A model generated the notes under the pieces. The model made no database searches, was not told where the DNA came from, and saw only the letters and a program-made list of their open reading frames with translations. Source: an uncultured Tenacibaculum sp. (lineage in GTDB: Bacteria > Bacteroidota > Bacteroidia > Flavobacteriales > Flavobacteriaceae). Taken from it: DNA of 43,109 nt. This document shows positions 1 to 10,201 of the stretch, in pieces (the stretch's first letter is position 1; each line of letters begins with the position of its first letter). The stretch lies in assembly GCA_937922085.1 (NCBI GenBank), contig CAKZVD010000073.1:1-43109 (forward strand), written 5' to 3'. Made by a program: the position numbers and the translations under genes.

Positions 1-2704
1 CAGCATCAATTACACCATCTTTGTCATTATCTGTATAAGACAGTCGAACATTTCCTAAATGATCTTTGTATTGATATACGTAATCAAATTTCCCAGTATT
101 ATCAGGCTTTACATAGCCCTCTGGATGGTTAAAGAATTGTAGTTGTGGTGATTTCTGTTCTTGCCCTCTAGAAGCAGGAAATTGTTTATAAATATAGCCT
201 CCAGCATATTCAGTTATTACAGGGCCATTTCCTGTAGTGAAAGCTTTTTTAGCTATTTTTATACCTGTAGCATCATATACATATTCAATTTTACTACCAC
301 TAATATCTACTTTAGTAGGTAAGTTTAAATGATTATATGTAATATTGGTGATTTCTTTATTCGCATCCGATATCATATTTCCATTAGCATCATACGAATA
401 ATCATTTCCTCTATTTGTTCCATCTTTAAACCCAAAACTCTTATCTGTTGTATCACCTCTTGTTATTCTTTCACTAACTTTTAGTAATTTATTTCCACTG
501 TCATAGGTGTATTTCAAATCGTCCATAGTACCAAATATAGTTGCTCCAGAATTAACATGGCCTTGTCTAAATAAACTTAAGATATTTCCGTTTTTGTCGT
601 AGTCAATAAAAACATTATAATTTGTGTTATCAATATCAAATGCTGCTTTTATTCTATTAAGAGCGTCATAAGTATAGGTATATCTGTTTGCTATAGGATT
701 ACTAGTGTTGTTAGTACTTTGTGTATTCCAACTTGTTTGTGAAATATTTCCATTAAATAAAGCATTTTCCAATGATGTTGGTTTATTATATTGTAACGTG
801 AAGTTAAACAAATCATTGTCATTATTTGAATCTTCATTAATATTTGTTAACCAGCCACGTACATTGTATTTATAATTTACTTTTTGCAATCCGCCACCAA
901 CTTCTTTGTTTGTTAATTGACCTAATTCATCATAGGTATTATCTACAATAGTTTCTGTTGTTTGATTATTAATTTGTTGCTTTTGCTTTTTCAATCGTGC
1001 AGCATGATCATATTCAAAAGTATCGGTAGTTGTAATAGCTGTTTTACCTTCTTTTTTATGTGTTGATTTTGTTTCTAATACTTTACCAACAAAATCAATT
1101 TTACTTTCTACAATATCAGTAGTTTCTAAGTAATCATTATTTGAATATACATAAATAGGACGTGCTTTTTCATCATAATATGTAACAGTTGTAATCCATT
1201 TTTCAGGATTAGAATCTAATACTTTTATTCTGCTACCTGTAGCTAATCCTTTTAAACGATTTGTAGAAGATGTAACAGATGTTCCTGCACCTGCTCTATT
1301 AAAAACATAATTGTCGTAATAATTTATCGTTAAAACTTCTATAGTTGTATTCGGGAAATTAACATTACTATAATATGTTTTTAAAGTACCTTCACTTGCC
1401 TGTTTTGTCTCGTAATACTTACTCGCAGTATTATTTATGGTATTAAAATGAGCTTGCATGGCGGGTTGATTCACTAAACTATTATGAGTATAGATACCTG
1501 TATAGATAACTCTACCTAAAACATCATATTTTGTAAATAACCATTTGTTACTAGCTTTTAAATTAGCGTCTTGTGTTAACACAGGACGGTCTAATTGATC
1601 ATAGATAATATACTCCCAAGCTTTCCCTGGTATTTTCTTTTCTGCTAAACGATTACGCGTATCATATTTATATTGATAGCCTAATTCTGAAAGTTCTGTA
1701 GTTGAAACGTTATCTCCTGTAGTTACTTTAGGAGATAAAACATAAGTAAGATTTCCAAAATCATCATAAATGTAATAAGTATCATGCTCCTCTATTATAC
1801 TCGGAGACCCAATTTCTGCGTATGTTCTTTTTAAAATTACTTGTCCTTGTTTGTTTTTAAATTCTTCTGTGGTATGTAATTTACTAGTGCCAGAATGGTT
1901 TTCATCTTTGGTAACTGTTTTATACAATTCTCCTACTGCATAAATTCCATCATCTACTAAGGTAGGTTCATAAATAGTTTCAGTAAGTATGGTAGTAACA
2001 CTATATTGTTTTACAGCATCTGTGGTAGTGTTTGTTTGATATTCAAATTCAATCTCATGTCCGCCACCTAAACGCCAATCGTAACCAGGAGCTGCTTGTT
2101 TTAATACTCTGTTTAAAGGAGAGGCTTCTATATCTTTTCGAGAAAAAGCATTGATTAAATCAGGATTTGTAATTCCAGGAAAATCGGTAGCATAATTTGT
2201 TTTATAATATGCTTGGGTAGCATTTTTAGCGCCTGTTTTAATATTCCCATCACTTTGAGAAGATGCATACGGTAAAAATTCATCTACCATTCTTCCCAAT
2301 TCATCATATTCTACATGAGAAACAATATCCTTTTTCGTAGGAGATTGTTTAATCCCAATACTTTGTTTAGGTCTACCGAGTCCATCATAATAGGTAATGG
2401 TTTCTATCACGTCTCCATTTTCAGCTACTCTAGTACTGGTAGTCGCTGTTTGAAAACTACGCGTTAGCACATAGTTTTCATCATTGTTAATATTTAATGG
2501 TAAGTAGGCGTCTGATACTATTTTAGCAGTAAAATTGGCGCCTGCTTTAATCCAAGTAGTAGGTTTTAAAATAATACTATTATTGGCTTTTAATAATATT
2601 GGGCCATCAGAAGATTTAACTTCGTAATCTCTTTTTACAACATTTTCTTGCGCTAAAAGGAATAATGGTATTTGCAATAAGCAGACTAATATAAATTTTT
2701 TCAT
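1..2704 (-). CDS. RHS/YD-repeat secreted protein with DUF6443 N-terminus (partial)
   Basis: About 901 codons are open from an ATG at 2704 to the window edge, so the C-terminal end is missing. The N-terminus (MKKFILVCLLQIPLFLLAQ) is a Sec signal peptide. Around residues 65-120 is the DUF6443 signature (VLTRSFQTATT... ITYYDGLGRPKQSI), then many YD/RHS-type strands (YDELGRMVDE, YDQLDRPV, YDVLGRVIYTG, YTYDALNRIK, YDANGNMI). The visible end, YQYKDHLGNVRLSYTD, is where the RHS-associated core begins in this family; that core is normally followed by a variable C-terminal domain, which lies outside the window. It begins 7 bp after the stop of the upstream RHS-like gene, so the two form an operon. Family knowledge suggests a cell-surface or secreted polymorphic protein; substrate or toxin type cannot be told. 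No frameshift is seen. Confidence 0.9.
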   Translation of the reverse strand, partial: MKKFILVCLLQIPLFLLAQENVVKRDYEVKSSDGPILLKANNSIILKPTTWIKAGANFTAKIVSDAYLPLNINNDENYVLTRSFQTATTSTRVAENGDVIETITYYDGLGRPKQSIGIKQSPTKKDIVSHVEYDELGRMVDEFLPYASSQSDGNIKTGAKNATQAYYKTNYATDFPGITNPDLINAFSRKDIEASPLNRVLKQAAPGYDWRLGGGHEIEFEYQTNTTTDAVKQYSVTTILTETIYEPTLVDDGIYAVGELYKTVTKDENHSGTSKLHTTEEFKNKQGQVILKRTYAEIGSPSIIEEHDTYYIYDDFGNLTYVLSPKVTTGDNVSTTELSELGYQYKYDTRNRLAEKKIPGKAWEYIIYDQLDRPVLTQDANLKASNKWLFTKYDVLGRVIYTGIYTHNSLVNQPAMQAHFNTINNTASKYYETKQASEGTLKTYYSNVNFPNTTIEVLTINYYDNYVFNRAGAGTSVTSSTNRLKGLATGSRIKVLDSNPEKWITTVTYYDEKARPIYVYSNNDYLETTDIVESKIDFVGKVLETKSTHKKEGKTAITTTDTFEYDHAARLKKQKQQINNQTTETIVDNTYDELGQLTNKEVGGGLQKVNYKYNVRGWLTNINEDSNNDNDLFNFTLQYNKPTSLENALFNGNISQTSWNTQSTNNTSNPIANRYTYTYDALNRIKAAFDIDNTNYNVFIDYDKNGNILSLFRQGHVNSGATIFGTMDDLKYTYDSGNKLLKVSERITRGDTTDKSFGFKDGTNRGNDYSYDANGNMISDANKEITNITYNHLNLPTKVDISGSKIEYVYDATGIKIAKKAFTTGNGPVITEYAGGYIYKQFPASRGQEQKSPQLQFFNHPEGYVKPDNTGKFDYVYQYKDHLGNVRLSYTDNDKDGVIDA

Positions 2705-2711
2705 AGCGATA

Positions 2712-5700
2712 TTAGTTTTTATAATTGTATTGAGTTTCTTGTGTTAAATTACCTTGAGCGTCTTTGATAAATTTTAACCTATTAAAATTATCATATTCAT
2801 AATAAACAGCTTCACCTCTTGAATCTGTTATACTGGTAATACCAATTAAAGGATCATATGTATAGGTAGTTATTAGTGCATTTTTTAGACTTGAAAGAGA
2901 ACGTAAATTATCTAGAGCTTCTCTTAATTTCCCTTCATTTCCTAGATAATTTAAAGTTCGGTCATCGTCTTTATTAGATAAATTTTTAATGTTACTTACA
3001 TATAAAAATACTTGGCTTTTTGTAGCATTTTCTATTTTTGCAATAGGATATGTTTCATTATACCCCCAAATATAAACAGTATGACTACCACCTTCTTTAC
3101 TTATTTCTGTGGGGTTTCCATTATTGTTATAACTATGAAATATGATTTTTTCTTCTAAAGAGTTATCTAAAATTAAACCTTCCTGAATATCAGGTTGCGC
3201 AAAAGTATAATTATTATTGTTTTTTGAAGAATATGATTTAGATGGGAGAATTCTGTAATTATTTGTAGAAGTATACCCTGAAGATTCATACTCAGTAACA
3301 TTGCTATTAATTATAGTATTATCATATTCTTTTATTACTTCAATAGGATAACTGATCATATTTTTTTGAACCATCTTTTCATAAATATTTGTAACGGTAA
3401 TTGAATATTCATCATAAGGATAATGATCAAATGTTCCAGTTTCTATTTCAGACAAGGCTAAGTCATAAGGGTAGTTTAAAGTTGTTTTATAGTTTTTACC
3501 TAAACTAGAAGTTGTGACTTTTGATTTCATTTGATTATAACTATCATATTCGTAATATTCGTTAGTAACAATAGGATTTGTGCCATCGATATTATATACT
3601 GTGTTTTCCGTTCTTATAGGATAATAATTATAAGTATAATCATGAAAAGCTGTAGCTAATACAAGGAGATTTGGACCTTGACAATCATGGAAACTACCAG
3701 AACTAAGCTTTTCAATATGTTTTGTTGCTATTCTTCTAATTCCGTTATTAAATCTAGCTTCATCATTTCTATAAAATGTTTTTGCTTTTTGAACTAGAAT
3801 ATCTTCCTTATTATATCTTTTAGTTGCTATCGGTTTTCCTCTTTCCATACTTAAAGAAGAATAATGCCTATAAGAAGCATCTTCTTTTTCATACCAACCT
3901 ATTCCTCCTATAGGTAGTTTATCAAAATGAGAATTCCCATTATAATCTCTTCCAAAACTTGTAAAGAAATGTTTTGTATAAGAACCATCTAAATTTAGCT
4001 CTACAACTTCATCATAACCAATAGGCGATCCAGCTCCGTTATTATTTTGCGTGTCTATAGAATTAAATGTAGTCATACCAATCTTTACAGCACATCTTAC
4101 ATTACTTGAAGGGCCGTATAGCAGAGTTCTAAGCCCATCATTCATTGTATATCTTGGTCGACCAGATAGTATTCCACTACTTCTTAATAAATTTATATTT
4201 CCAGAATTACTATAACTACCTTTGTATAGATATGTTTTAGAAGTTAGTAAATCATTATTTTTAGAAAAACTTTTAATTGTTCTTATTCTATTACCTCCAC
4301 CAAGTTGATTGGTTCTATAATATTCAACACCGTTCTTCTCATCGTTTAAAGTACGTCTATAATCATGAGATTCCCAATTATATTCAGTGTAACCTCCAGT
4401 AGGGTAATTTATCTTTTTGATAAGACCTTTTGTAGAATTTATATTAGGTTCTCTTGTAAACTCTCTACCTCCTTTTGATTCATCTGTAAAATCTATACCA
4501 TTATAATACCCCCAATGATCAGCAAAATTACCTACATAAGATTCAGGTAGTTGATCTATATTGTCATATTCAAATCTGTATATTTTCTTATTCCCAATAT
4601 TGCCAGTGGAGTAATTACTTAACTCTAATCGTTGAGATCTACCTGTATTTGGAGATTTCTCTCTATATCTAAAGGTGTGTGTTTGATGTAATTTGTTATG
4701 CTTGTCCTTAATAACAATATTATCTAGTTTAGACCATTTTAGATTATCAGTATTATTATCTATAGCACTTAAATCAAAACTTAAAGTAAGCTTATCGTCT
4801 CGATAAACATTGTGTAGTATCTCATCCTTATATCTTAATCCATTACTATAACTAGAATTAAAAAAAACGCTCTCATTTCTTGTTTCGATACTCTTTAAAA
4901 GAACTGACCATTGAAAAGAACCTGATAGATCTCTATTTGGATTGGGTATAATACTAAAATTGTTTGGTGTTGTTCTTTTGAATCCATAAGACATATTACA
5001 GGTTGGTAGTTTTCTTTCGTAATTAAAAACAACTTCATTATTATTTTTATCAGTTATTTTTTTTAACAACCATGAATTTGAATTAAATGCGAAAGGATTT
5101 AGATCACTTGAACCATTACCCGTTTTTACACTTATAGCAGATGAAAACTCAATAGCATCTCTTCCCCCAAATTCATACTTGGTACCATCAGGAGTTGTAA
5201 GAATAAAACCTGAAAATGATCTAACGAATATTTTCTCTTCAAATGGATTATGATTTGAACCTGACTCAATATGGTCATATTGTTCCCCTATATTTATAAT
5301 ATCATTAGAATTTAAAAAACCTAAAAGTTGTACTTTAATTTTTTGATCAGAAACTACCTGCCAACCCTTTGTTGGCCCCATGTAGAAAAACTTTCCACTG
5401 TACCCCATAAAATTGAAATTAAATTCATCGGGACTAAAATCTGTAAAAGGCTTTTGTTTACTATCATTATCAACCCATCTTTTATGCAAATCATTAGAAG
5501 CAGTATTTACATTTGTCCAATCAGCATCTTGTAAAGCTTCACTACCAGAAATATCATTTGGGTATGCACTCTGTGGATCTGGGTAATAAGCTACAATAGG
5601 TATTCCCGCTGCTCCTTTTGCTGGTGTAATATCAAATTCATCTAAATGCCCTTCTAATTTTCTAGTAATAGAACCATAAGGACTCAAATCCCAACCTAAT

Positions 5701-5957
5701 CCAGCCCAACTAGGTTGAGCTGATACTCTCACAGAAGCCGAATGATATCTTAAGTTAATAGGTACATTAATACTTCCTGATGAAACTGTATGAATTGGAA
5801 TAGATATATTTGGAGTTCCTGTATACAAACTGACAGGAATATCACCAAAACGTTCTATACTAGCAACATTAGGGCTGACTATTTTGGGAGTTTCGTCTAG
5901 TTGTTGAGAAAATCCTAAAAGACTAAAAGATGATAGTAGTAATAAAGATACTTTCAT
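2712..5957 (-). CDS. large secreted RHS-like protein, upstream partner of the DUF6443 gene
   Basis: I start it at the ATG at 5957, which gives a clear signal peptide (MKVSLLLLSSFSLLGFSQQ); in-frame ATGs at 6005, 6047 and 6068 would only add a hydrophobic tail before it. The mature N-terminus has the Bacteroidota pattern GDIPVSLYTGTPNISIPI, PINLRYHSASVRV and AGLGWDL, seen at the start of RHS/SpvB-like shell proteins. A long beta-rich middle follows, and the last ~60 residues hold YD-type repeats (YTYDPLIGITSITDSRG, YYEYDNFNRLKFIKDAQG). It ends there without the RHS core, and the core-bearing protein starts 7 bp later, so the usual single long RHS chain seems divided over two genes. Predicted to be exported; role otherwise unknown. 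Confidence 0.85.
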   Translation of the reverse strand: MKVSLLLLSSFSLLGFSQQLDETPKIVSPNVASIERFGDIPVSLYTGTPNISIPIHTVSSGSINVPINLRYHSASVRVSAQPSWAGLGWDLSPYGSITRKLEGHLDEFDITPAKGAAGIPIVAYYPDPQSAYPNDISGSEALQDADWTNVNTASNDLHKRWVDNDSKQKPFTDFSPDEFNFNFMGYSGKFFYMGPTKGWQVVSDQKIKVQLLGFLNSNDIINIGEQYDHIESGSNHNPFEEKIFVRSFSGFILTTPDGTKYEFGGRDAIEFSSAISVKTGNGSSDLNPFAFNSNSWLLKKITDKNNNEVVFNYERKLPTCNMSYGFKRTTPNNFSIIPNPNRDLSGSFQWSVLLKSIETRNESVFFNSSYSNGLRYKDEILHNVYRDDKLTLSFDLSAIDNNTDNLKWSKLDNIVIKDKHNKLHQTHTFRYREKSPNTGRSQRLELSNYSTGNIGNKKIYRFEYDNIDQLPESYVGNFADHWGYYNGIDFTDESKGGREFTREPNINSTKGLIKKINYPTGGYTEYNWESHDYRRTLNDEKNGVEYYRTNQLGGGNRIRTIKSFSKNNDLLTSKTYLYKGSYSNSGNINLLRSSGILSGRPRYTMNDGLRTLLYGPSSNVRCAVKIGMTTFNSIDTQNNNGAGSPIGYDEVVELNLDGSYTKHFFTSFGRDYNGNSHFDKLPIGGIGWYEKEDASYRHYSSLSMERGKPIATKRYNKEDILVQKAKTFYRNDEARFNNGIRRIATKHIEKLSSGSFHDCQGPNLLVLATAFHDYTYNYYPIRTENTVYNIDGTNPIVTNEYYEYDSYNQMKSKVTTSSLGKNYKTTLNYPYDLALSEIETGTFDHYPYDEYSITVTNIYEKMVQKNMISYPIEVIKEYDNTIINSNVTEYESSGYTSTNNYRILPSKSYSSKNNNNYTFAQPDIQEGLILDNSLEEKIIFHSYNNNGNPTEISKEGGSHTVYIWGYNETYPIAKIENATKSQVFLYVSNIKNLSNKDDDRTLNYLGNEGKLREALDNLRSLSSLKNALITTYTYDPLIGITSITDSRGEAVYYEYDNFNRLKFIKDAQGNLTQETQYNYKN

Positions 5958-6142
5958 TACTATTTGTTTCTCAATTAATGTCGTTTTTAGCTTGAAAAAC
6001 TTCATCACAGTAATTATTATAGAAATGTCTATAACTAAATTCTTCATAAAAATATTGGTTTTTAGCAATTTATATTAAACAATAATTTTTTTTGCAAAAC
6101 TAGAATACTAAAAAACAATACACAAGTAATTAAGCGAATAAA

Positions 6143-7021
6143 TTACTTAAAACGAACAAAAACAGGTTGTTCAAAATGATAACTAGGTGTATAAACAGGG
6201 TTGCTTTTAGTAAAAGAATACCAAGGAGAAATATTAGTGTCTTCAAAGTTTTTAAGTAAACAAACATTTTGAGCTGGCGTGTTTCCTTGTGCTAATAAAA
6301 ATAGTTTTTCACCTTTATTATTTACAATTTCATCTACAATAATTTCTATATGACCTGGAAACCCAGGATTTACTAACATATCACCTATAGTTAGTTTTTT
6401 AACTTTTACTTTTGGTAATTCTTTATGTAGTGACGCAGTTCCGGCATACATATAAATAAGATTCAGGTATTTATAAAACGTTTTTTTAGAACTATTTGGA
6501 GTCGCGGTTTTATGAAACGAAACTTTATTTCCTTTAATTTTTGGTCGGTATCCGTTTGCATATTTTTTCCATGAACAATAATGACCTGAAGTAAAATTGA
6601 ACCCAATTTCATTTTTTCTATTGGTATTCCATAAATATTCTGCTCGTATTCTCATTAAAGCATCTGCACATTGTTGCAATCCGTTTTTAGGCACAGGAAT
6701 ATCTAGAATAGCATCGTGCCAATGTTGTGCAAAATATTTGGAACCATCGTAATTAATAATAGGACTTCCATGTGTTTTTAACCTATAATTTCTAAGATAT
6801 TCTTGGAAAGAATTTTTAGGATAAGAAACCCTCTTAAAACCTTTAGGTACTAATACTCTTGTTTTAATAGAAGTTCCTTTTTTATCAATATAATCGGGAA
6901 TAGACATGTTGTTAGTTATCATTCCTTTTAATTGATTGGTGAATTGTTTTCCTTTAGAATTTGTTCTAAAAAGAAGTAATAGAATAACAATAGAAATAAT
7001 AATAAAAAATGCTTTTTTCAT
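6143..7021 (-). CDS. DUF4846 domain-containing protein
   Basis: 292 residues starting with one N-terminal membrane segment or signal anchor (MKKAFFIIISIVILLLLF). The rest matches the DUF4846 pattern: FQEYLRNYRLKTHGSPIINYDG, then HDAILDIPVPKNGLQQCADALMRIRAEYLW, then FTSGHYCSWKKYANGYRP, and late VNPGFPGHIEIIVDE and FLLAQGNTPAQN. These are the usual conserved blocks of this family, found as surface or lipoprotein-like proteins in Bacteroidota; the catalytic role is not established. The gene stands alone, about 185 bp upstream of the RHS-pair start, in the same direction. Confidence 0.9.
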   Translation of the reverse strand: MKKAFFIIISIVILLLLFRTNSKGKQFTNQLKGMITNNMSIPDYIDKKGTSIKTRVLVPKGFKRVSYPKNSFQEYLRNYRLKTHGSPIINYDGSKYFAQHWHDAILDIPVPKNGLQQCADALMRIRAEYLWNTNRKNEIGFNFTSGHYCSWKKYANGYRPKIKGNKVSFHKTATPNSSKKTFYKYLNLIYMYAGTASLHKELPKVKVKKLTIGDMLVNPGFPGHIEIIVDEIVNNKGEKLFLLAQGNTPAQNVCLLKNFEDTNISPWYSFTKSNPVYTPSYHFEQPVFVRFK

Positions 7022-7215
7022 AGAAATTGATTGTTTGAAAATTTCAAATCTTTTGTAAAGAAAGTAAATTAATGTAATTTAATCTGTTAAGATTTGTTTT
7101 TTAAGAGTTAATAGAGATTGTTAGTTTATAAATTAACGATATTTTTTAGTAGAGTATGTAATAGAAACGGATGTTTTTTAATGAATGGTAGGTAAAATTA
7201 GGTACACTTTTTTAC

Positions 7216-7353
7216 TCAAGACGATCTTGATTTTTAGTTTTATAATGATAAAAAAGTTACAATTTGATCTACTGATAAAGTTTTTGAAAATCAAGGAAGC
7301 AGCGTTGGCTTAGAGATAAAAAGCTGTTTGAGCATAGCGAGTTCTTTTTATCT
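7216..7353. repeat. inverted-repeat-rich intergenic stretch
   Basis: The 549-bp gap 7022-7570 carries no convincing gene. It holds a perfect hairpin TCAAGA-CGA-TCTTGA (7216-7230) and a longer one with arms AGATAAAAAG (7314-7323) and CTTTTTATCT (7344-7353), flanked by GGAAGCA (7295-7301) and an imperfect mirror GTGTTTCC (7361-7368). TCTTGA and ATCAAGA recur near 7397-7424. This looks like an interspersed palindromic repeat or a decayed mobile remnant; no second copy is visible in the window. Confidence 0.4.
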
Positions 7354-7570
7354 GTGGTTGGTGTTTCCGTAGTATTTTTTAAATCTTTATCATATATCTT
7401 GATTTTTGTTTCTTTTTATCAAGAAAAAGATAGGATGAGTTTTTTTAGATTTAAATTGTATGCATCTTAATCATTGAAATAACTAGAATTGATTCAACTT
7501 TATTAAAAATGTACAAAAGGTTAAGCAAATAAAATAATACATTTACTTCTTTAAAAGAAATAATAAGAAT

Positions 7571-8152
7571 ATGAAGGTTTTATTAAAAGTGAGTTTAAGT
7601 TTTTTATTGTTTTTTGTAATGAGCACAATAAATTCACAAGAAAAAGCGGAGATATTAAAGTATCCAAAAGAATGGAGATTAGAGAAAGTGAAGTTTCCTT
7701 TAGATTTTGCAAAAGATATCACTTGGAAAGGTTTTGAAGAGTTGCGTTTTTCTCCTGGAATGTTTGATAGATCTAGTGAAAACTATTTCACGTATTATTT
7801 TGCTGTTCAAGTAGAAGACGCAATAGAAGTAACAGAGAAAGAAGTACAAGTTTTTTTGAATACATATTATAGGGGGCTTTGCAAGGCAGTAAATAGTAAA
7901 GAGAAGTTTAATATAGATTATAAAAAGATACAAGCAACAACTAAAAAGTTAGAAGATTGTTTGTTAGCGGGAAGTATTAACTTTTACGATAGCTTTACAA
8001 ACGGAAAAGAAACGGTTTTAAAAATGTTGATTACATTTAAAAAGAATACAGAGAATAAAGTTATATTATTAGTTTCTGTTGTACCAGAAAGTAAAGTGTC
8101 AAAACTAAAAGGATTACACGAAAAGAATATACAGAATAACCTACCTAAATAA
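7571..8152 (+). CDS. hypothetical secreted protein
   Basis: 193 residues with a Sec signal peptide (MKVLLKVSLSFLLFFVMSTINSQ) and a compact alpha/beta body containing WRLEKVKFPLDFAKDITWKG and LRFSPGMFD. I do not recognise a named family. It is the first of three plus-strand genes for exported proteins; the next begins 43 bp downstream, so it is probably co-transcribed with the transglutaminase-like gene. Two cysteines (CKAVNSKE and CLLAGS regions) could pair. The start is fixed by the signal peptide. Confidence 0.8.
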   Translation: MKVLLKVSLSFLLFFVMSTINSQEKAEILKYPKEWRLEKVKFPLDFAKDITWKGFEELRFSPGMFDRSSENYFTYYFAVQVEDAIEVTEKEVQVFLNTYYRGLCKAVNSKEKFNIDYKKIQATTKKLEDCLLAGSINFYDSFTNGKETVLKMLITFKKNTENKVILLVSVVPESKVSKLKGLHEKNIQNNLPK

Positions 8153-8195
8153 GTTTAGGCATGTTTTTTGTCTAGAATAAAGAAATTGAAATACC

Positions 8196-9158
8196 ATGAC
8201 GAGTCGTTTTTTACTGTTTTTTTTAATTTTTTCTTCTTTTTTACAAGCACAAGATTTTTCTAGAATTAAAGAAAAAACGGATGTGTATGACACTGTATTA
8301 ACAGCCGAAAAATTGAGTAAACTAATTAAAAGAGATTTTTCTAATAAAGAGGACCAAGTAAAAGCAGTGTATGCATGGTTAACAAAGAATATTAGATACG
8401 ATTTAAAAGAATTTCACAATCCGAATCGGGAAACCAAAACTACATTTCAATATAGAACATTAGAAGAGAAAGAGCGAAAGATTAAAGCAATTAATGATAA
8501 AATTGTAAAAGAAACCTTAACAAGAAAAAGAGCTGTTTGTGAAGGGTATGCTAGAAGTTTTGCGAAGATATGTTCGTTTTTAAATATTGAAAATGAATTT
8601 ATACAAGGGTATGTAAGAACTTCGGTAAATACGATAAGAAGGCCAGAATTACAACCAAATCATGCTTGGAATGCTGTAAAAATAAATGATAAATGGATGT
8701 ATGTAGACGCTACTTGGGGAGCCGGTTCTGAAAATAATGGACGATGGCACCGAAAATTTAATTCGTATTACTACAATATTCCAAAAGAAAAATACTTTAA
8801 AACACATTTGCCAGAAAAAGCTGTTTGGAGGTTAAGAGTAGGGCGTATTGATAAAGAGCAGTTTTATGAGCAGCCTATTTATAGTAATGATTTTTTAAAA
8901 TTAGATACAGAATTAATAGCACCAAAAGAAGGAATACTTTATAAAAACGAAAAAGGAGCGATACAGTTTACTTTAAAAGATGTTAATAATAAAGAAATAT
9001 TATTTGGTTTTTTAGGATCTAGCATTGCTTTAAAGCCAACTATTTTAAACACTAAAAATAATAAAACGATCGTTTCTATTACTCCACCAAAAAATGCACA
9101 ACAATGTTTTTTACTAGTAGATAGAAAAGTTGCTATTCATTTTTTAATAGGAAGATGA
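8196..9158 (+). CDS. transglutaminase-like superfamily exported protein
   Basis: 320 residues with a signal peptide (ends near SSFLQAQ). The transglutaminase-like core contains the full Cys-His-Asp triad: C115 in RAVCEGYARSF, H156 in PNHAWNAVKI, D171 in YVDATWGAG. The C-terminal third (from about residue 240) looks like a small beta domain. In this superfamily such proteins are cysteine proteases or peptide-bond-acting enzymes in the periplasm or at the cell surface; substrate unknown. A paralogue follows 72 bp downstream in the same direction, showing local duplication. Confidence 0.88.
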   Translation: MTSRFLLFFLIFSSFLQAQDFSRIKEKTDVYDTVLTAEKLSKLIKRDFSNKEDQVKAVYAWLTKNIRYDLKEFHNPNRETKTTFQYRTLEEKERKIKAINDKIVKETLTRKRAVCEGYARSFAKICSFLNIENEFIQGYVRTSVNTIRRPELQPNHAWNAVKINDKWMYVDATWGAGSENNGRWHRKFNSYYYNIPKEKYFKTHLPEKAVWRLRVGRIDKEQFYEQPIYSNDFLKLDTELIAPKEGILYKNEKGAIQFTLKDVNNKEILFGFLGSSIALKPTILNTKNNKTIVSITPPKNAQQCFLLVDRKVAIHFLIGR

Positions 9159-9230
9159 TTGTTAATTACTGATCGCTTTTCCTAAAGTTGCTTAATTAGA
9201 GATTTTTTATATATTTATAAAAAAACGTTT

Positions 9231-10196
9231 ATGAAAAAAGGGATTCTCTTACTTCTATTGTTTGGTTATTCTAATTCTTTAATAAGTCAAGATTTAAAAA
9301 AAGTAGATAAATTTATTCGGTCTTATAAAAATCCGGTTTCAATAGAATCATTATCGAAAAGGATAGACTATGATTTTAAAATGCCAATAGAAAAAGTGAG
9401 AGCTGCTTTTACTTGGGTAGCTTTAAATATAAGATATTATAAAGAAAATTCTAATTTATTAGAACCACCAAAATTTCGAGTGTACTTTAATGAAGACGAT
9501 TTAAAAAGGGCACAATTAAGAAATCAAGAAAATAAAATAAAAGAAACTTTTTATAAGAGAGAAGCTGTTTGTGAAGGATATGCATTGCTTTTAAAAAAGA
9601 TATTTGGTTTGTTAGATATAGAAAATGAATTAATTTATGGGTATTCAAAATCATCTGTAAATAGTATTGGTATAATACCTTCAAAGAAAAATCATGTTTG
9701 GAATGCCGTAAAAATAGGTGATAAATGGATGATGCTAGATGCAACTTATGCTTCTGGGGAAATATATTTAGGTGCTTTTAAGGAAAATTTTAAACCTAGA
9801 TATTTTAATGCAAAAAAAGAAATGTTGAGTACAACTCATTACCCGTCTGAAAAACGATGGCAAAAGTTTTTATCTCAAAAAAAATTGAAAACATTTTGTA
9901 ATGATCCTTTTATTCAAAATGCATACTTTAAACATAGAATAGCAGTTTTAGAGCCTAAAGAAGGAACTATTATATTAGAAAAAGAAAAAAATATACGATT
10001 AGAAATTAATGGATTAAAAAATGATCAATCGGTAAAATATTTATACGCATATGATAAAGTAGTAAGAATACCTAAAATGATTTCTAAAAAATCTTCTGCA
10101 AAAGAAATATATTTTAAAAAACCAAATCAGAATACAACATTACATATTTACGTTGAAAATGAATTGGCTTTAGAGTATAAAATTGTAATGCGTTAG
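9231..10196 (+). CDS. transglutaminase-like exported protein (paralogue)
   Basis: 321 residues, the same architecture as the preceding gene: signal peptide (MKKGILLLLLFGYSNSLISQ), triad C114 (EAVCEGYALL), H155 (KKNHVWNAVKI), D170 (MMLDATYASG), and a C-terminal beta domain starting with VLEPKEGTI, equivalent to LIAPKEGIL in the paralogue. Identity is only moderate, so the duplication is not recent. The triad is intact in both, so both are probably active. A strong hairpin terminator follows the stop. Confidence 0.88.
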   Translation: MKKGILLLLLFGYSNSLISQDLKKVDKFIRSYKNPVSIESLSKRIDYDFKMPIEKVRAAFTWVALNIRYYKENSNLLEPPKFRVYFNEDDLKRAQLRNQENKIKETFYKREAVCEGYALLLKKIFGLLDIENELIYGYSKSSVNSIGIIPSKKNHVWNAVKIGDKWMMLDATYASGEIYLGAFKENFKPRYFNAKKEMLSTTHYPSEKRWQKFLSQKKLKTFCNDPFIQNAYFKHRIAVLEPKEGTIILEKEKNIRLEINGLKNDQSVKYLYAYDKVVRIPKMISKKSSAKEIYFKKPNQNTTLHIYVENELALEYKIVMR

Positions 10197-10201
10197 ATAG
10201 A

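Noticed and set aside
2712..6068. Longer N-termini for the RHS-like, VPS10-like, DUF1801, barrel and integrase 2 proteins
   Set aside because: The extra residues precede clear signal peptides or homologous starts, so the internal ATGs were chosen.
8196..10196. Transglutaminase pair as a toxin-antitoxin or defence system
   Set aside because: Both have signal peptides and intact catalytic triads and look like ordinary exported paralogues; no immunity-like partner is seen.
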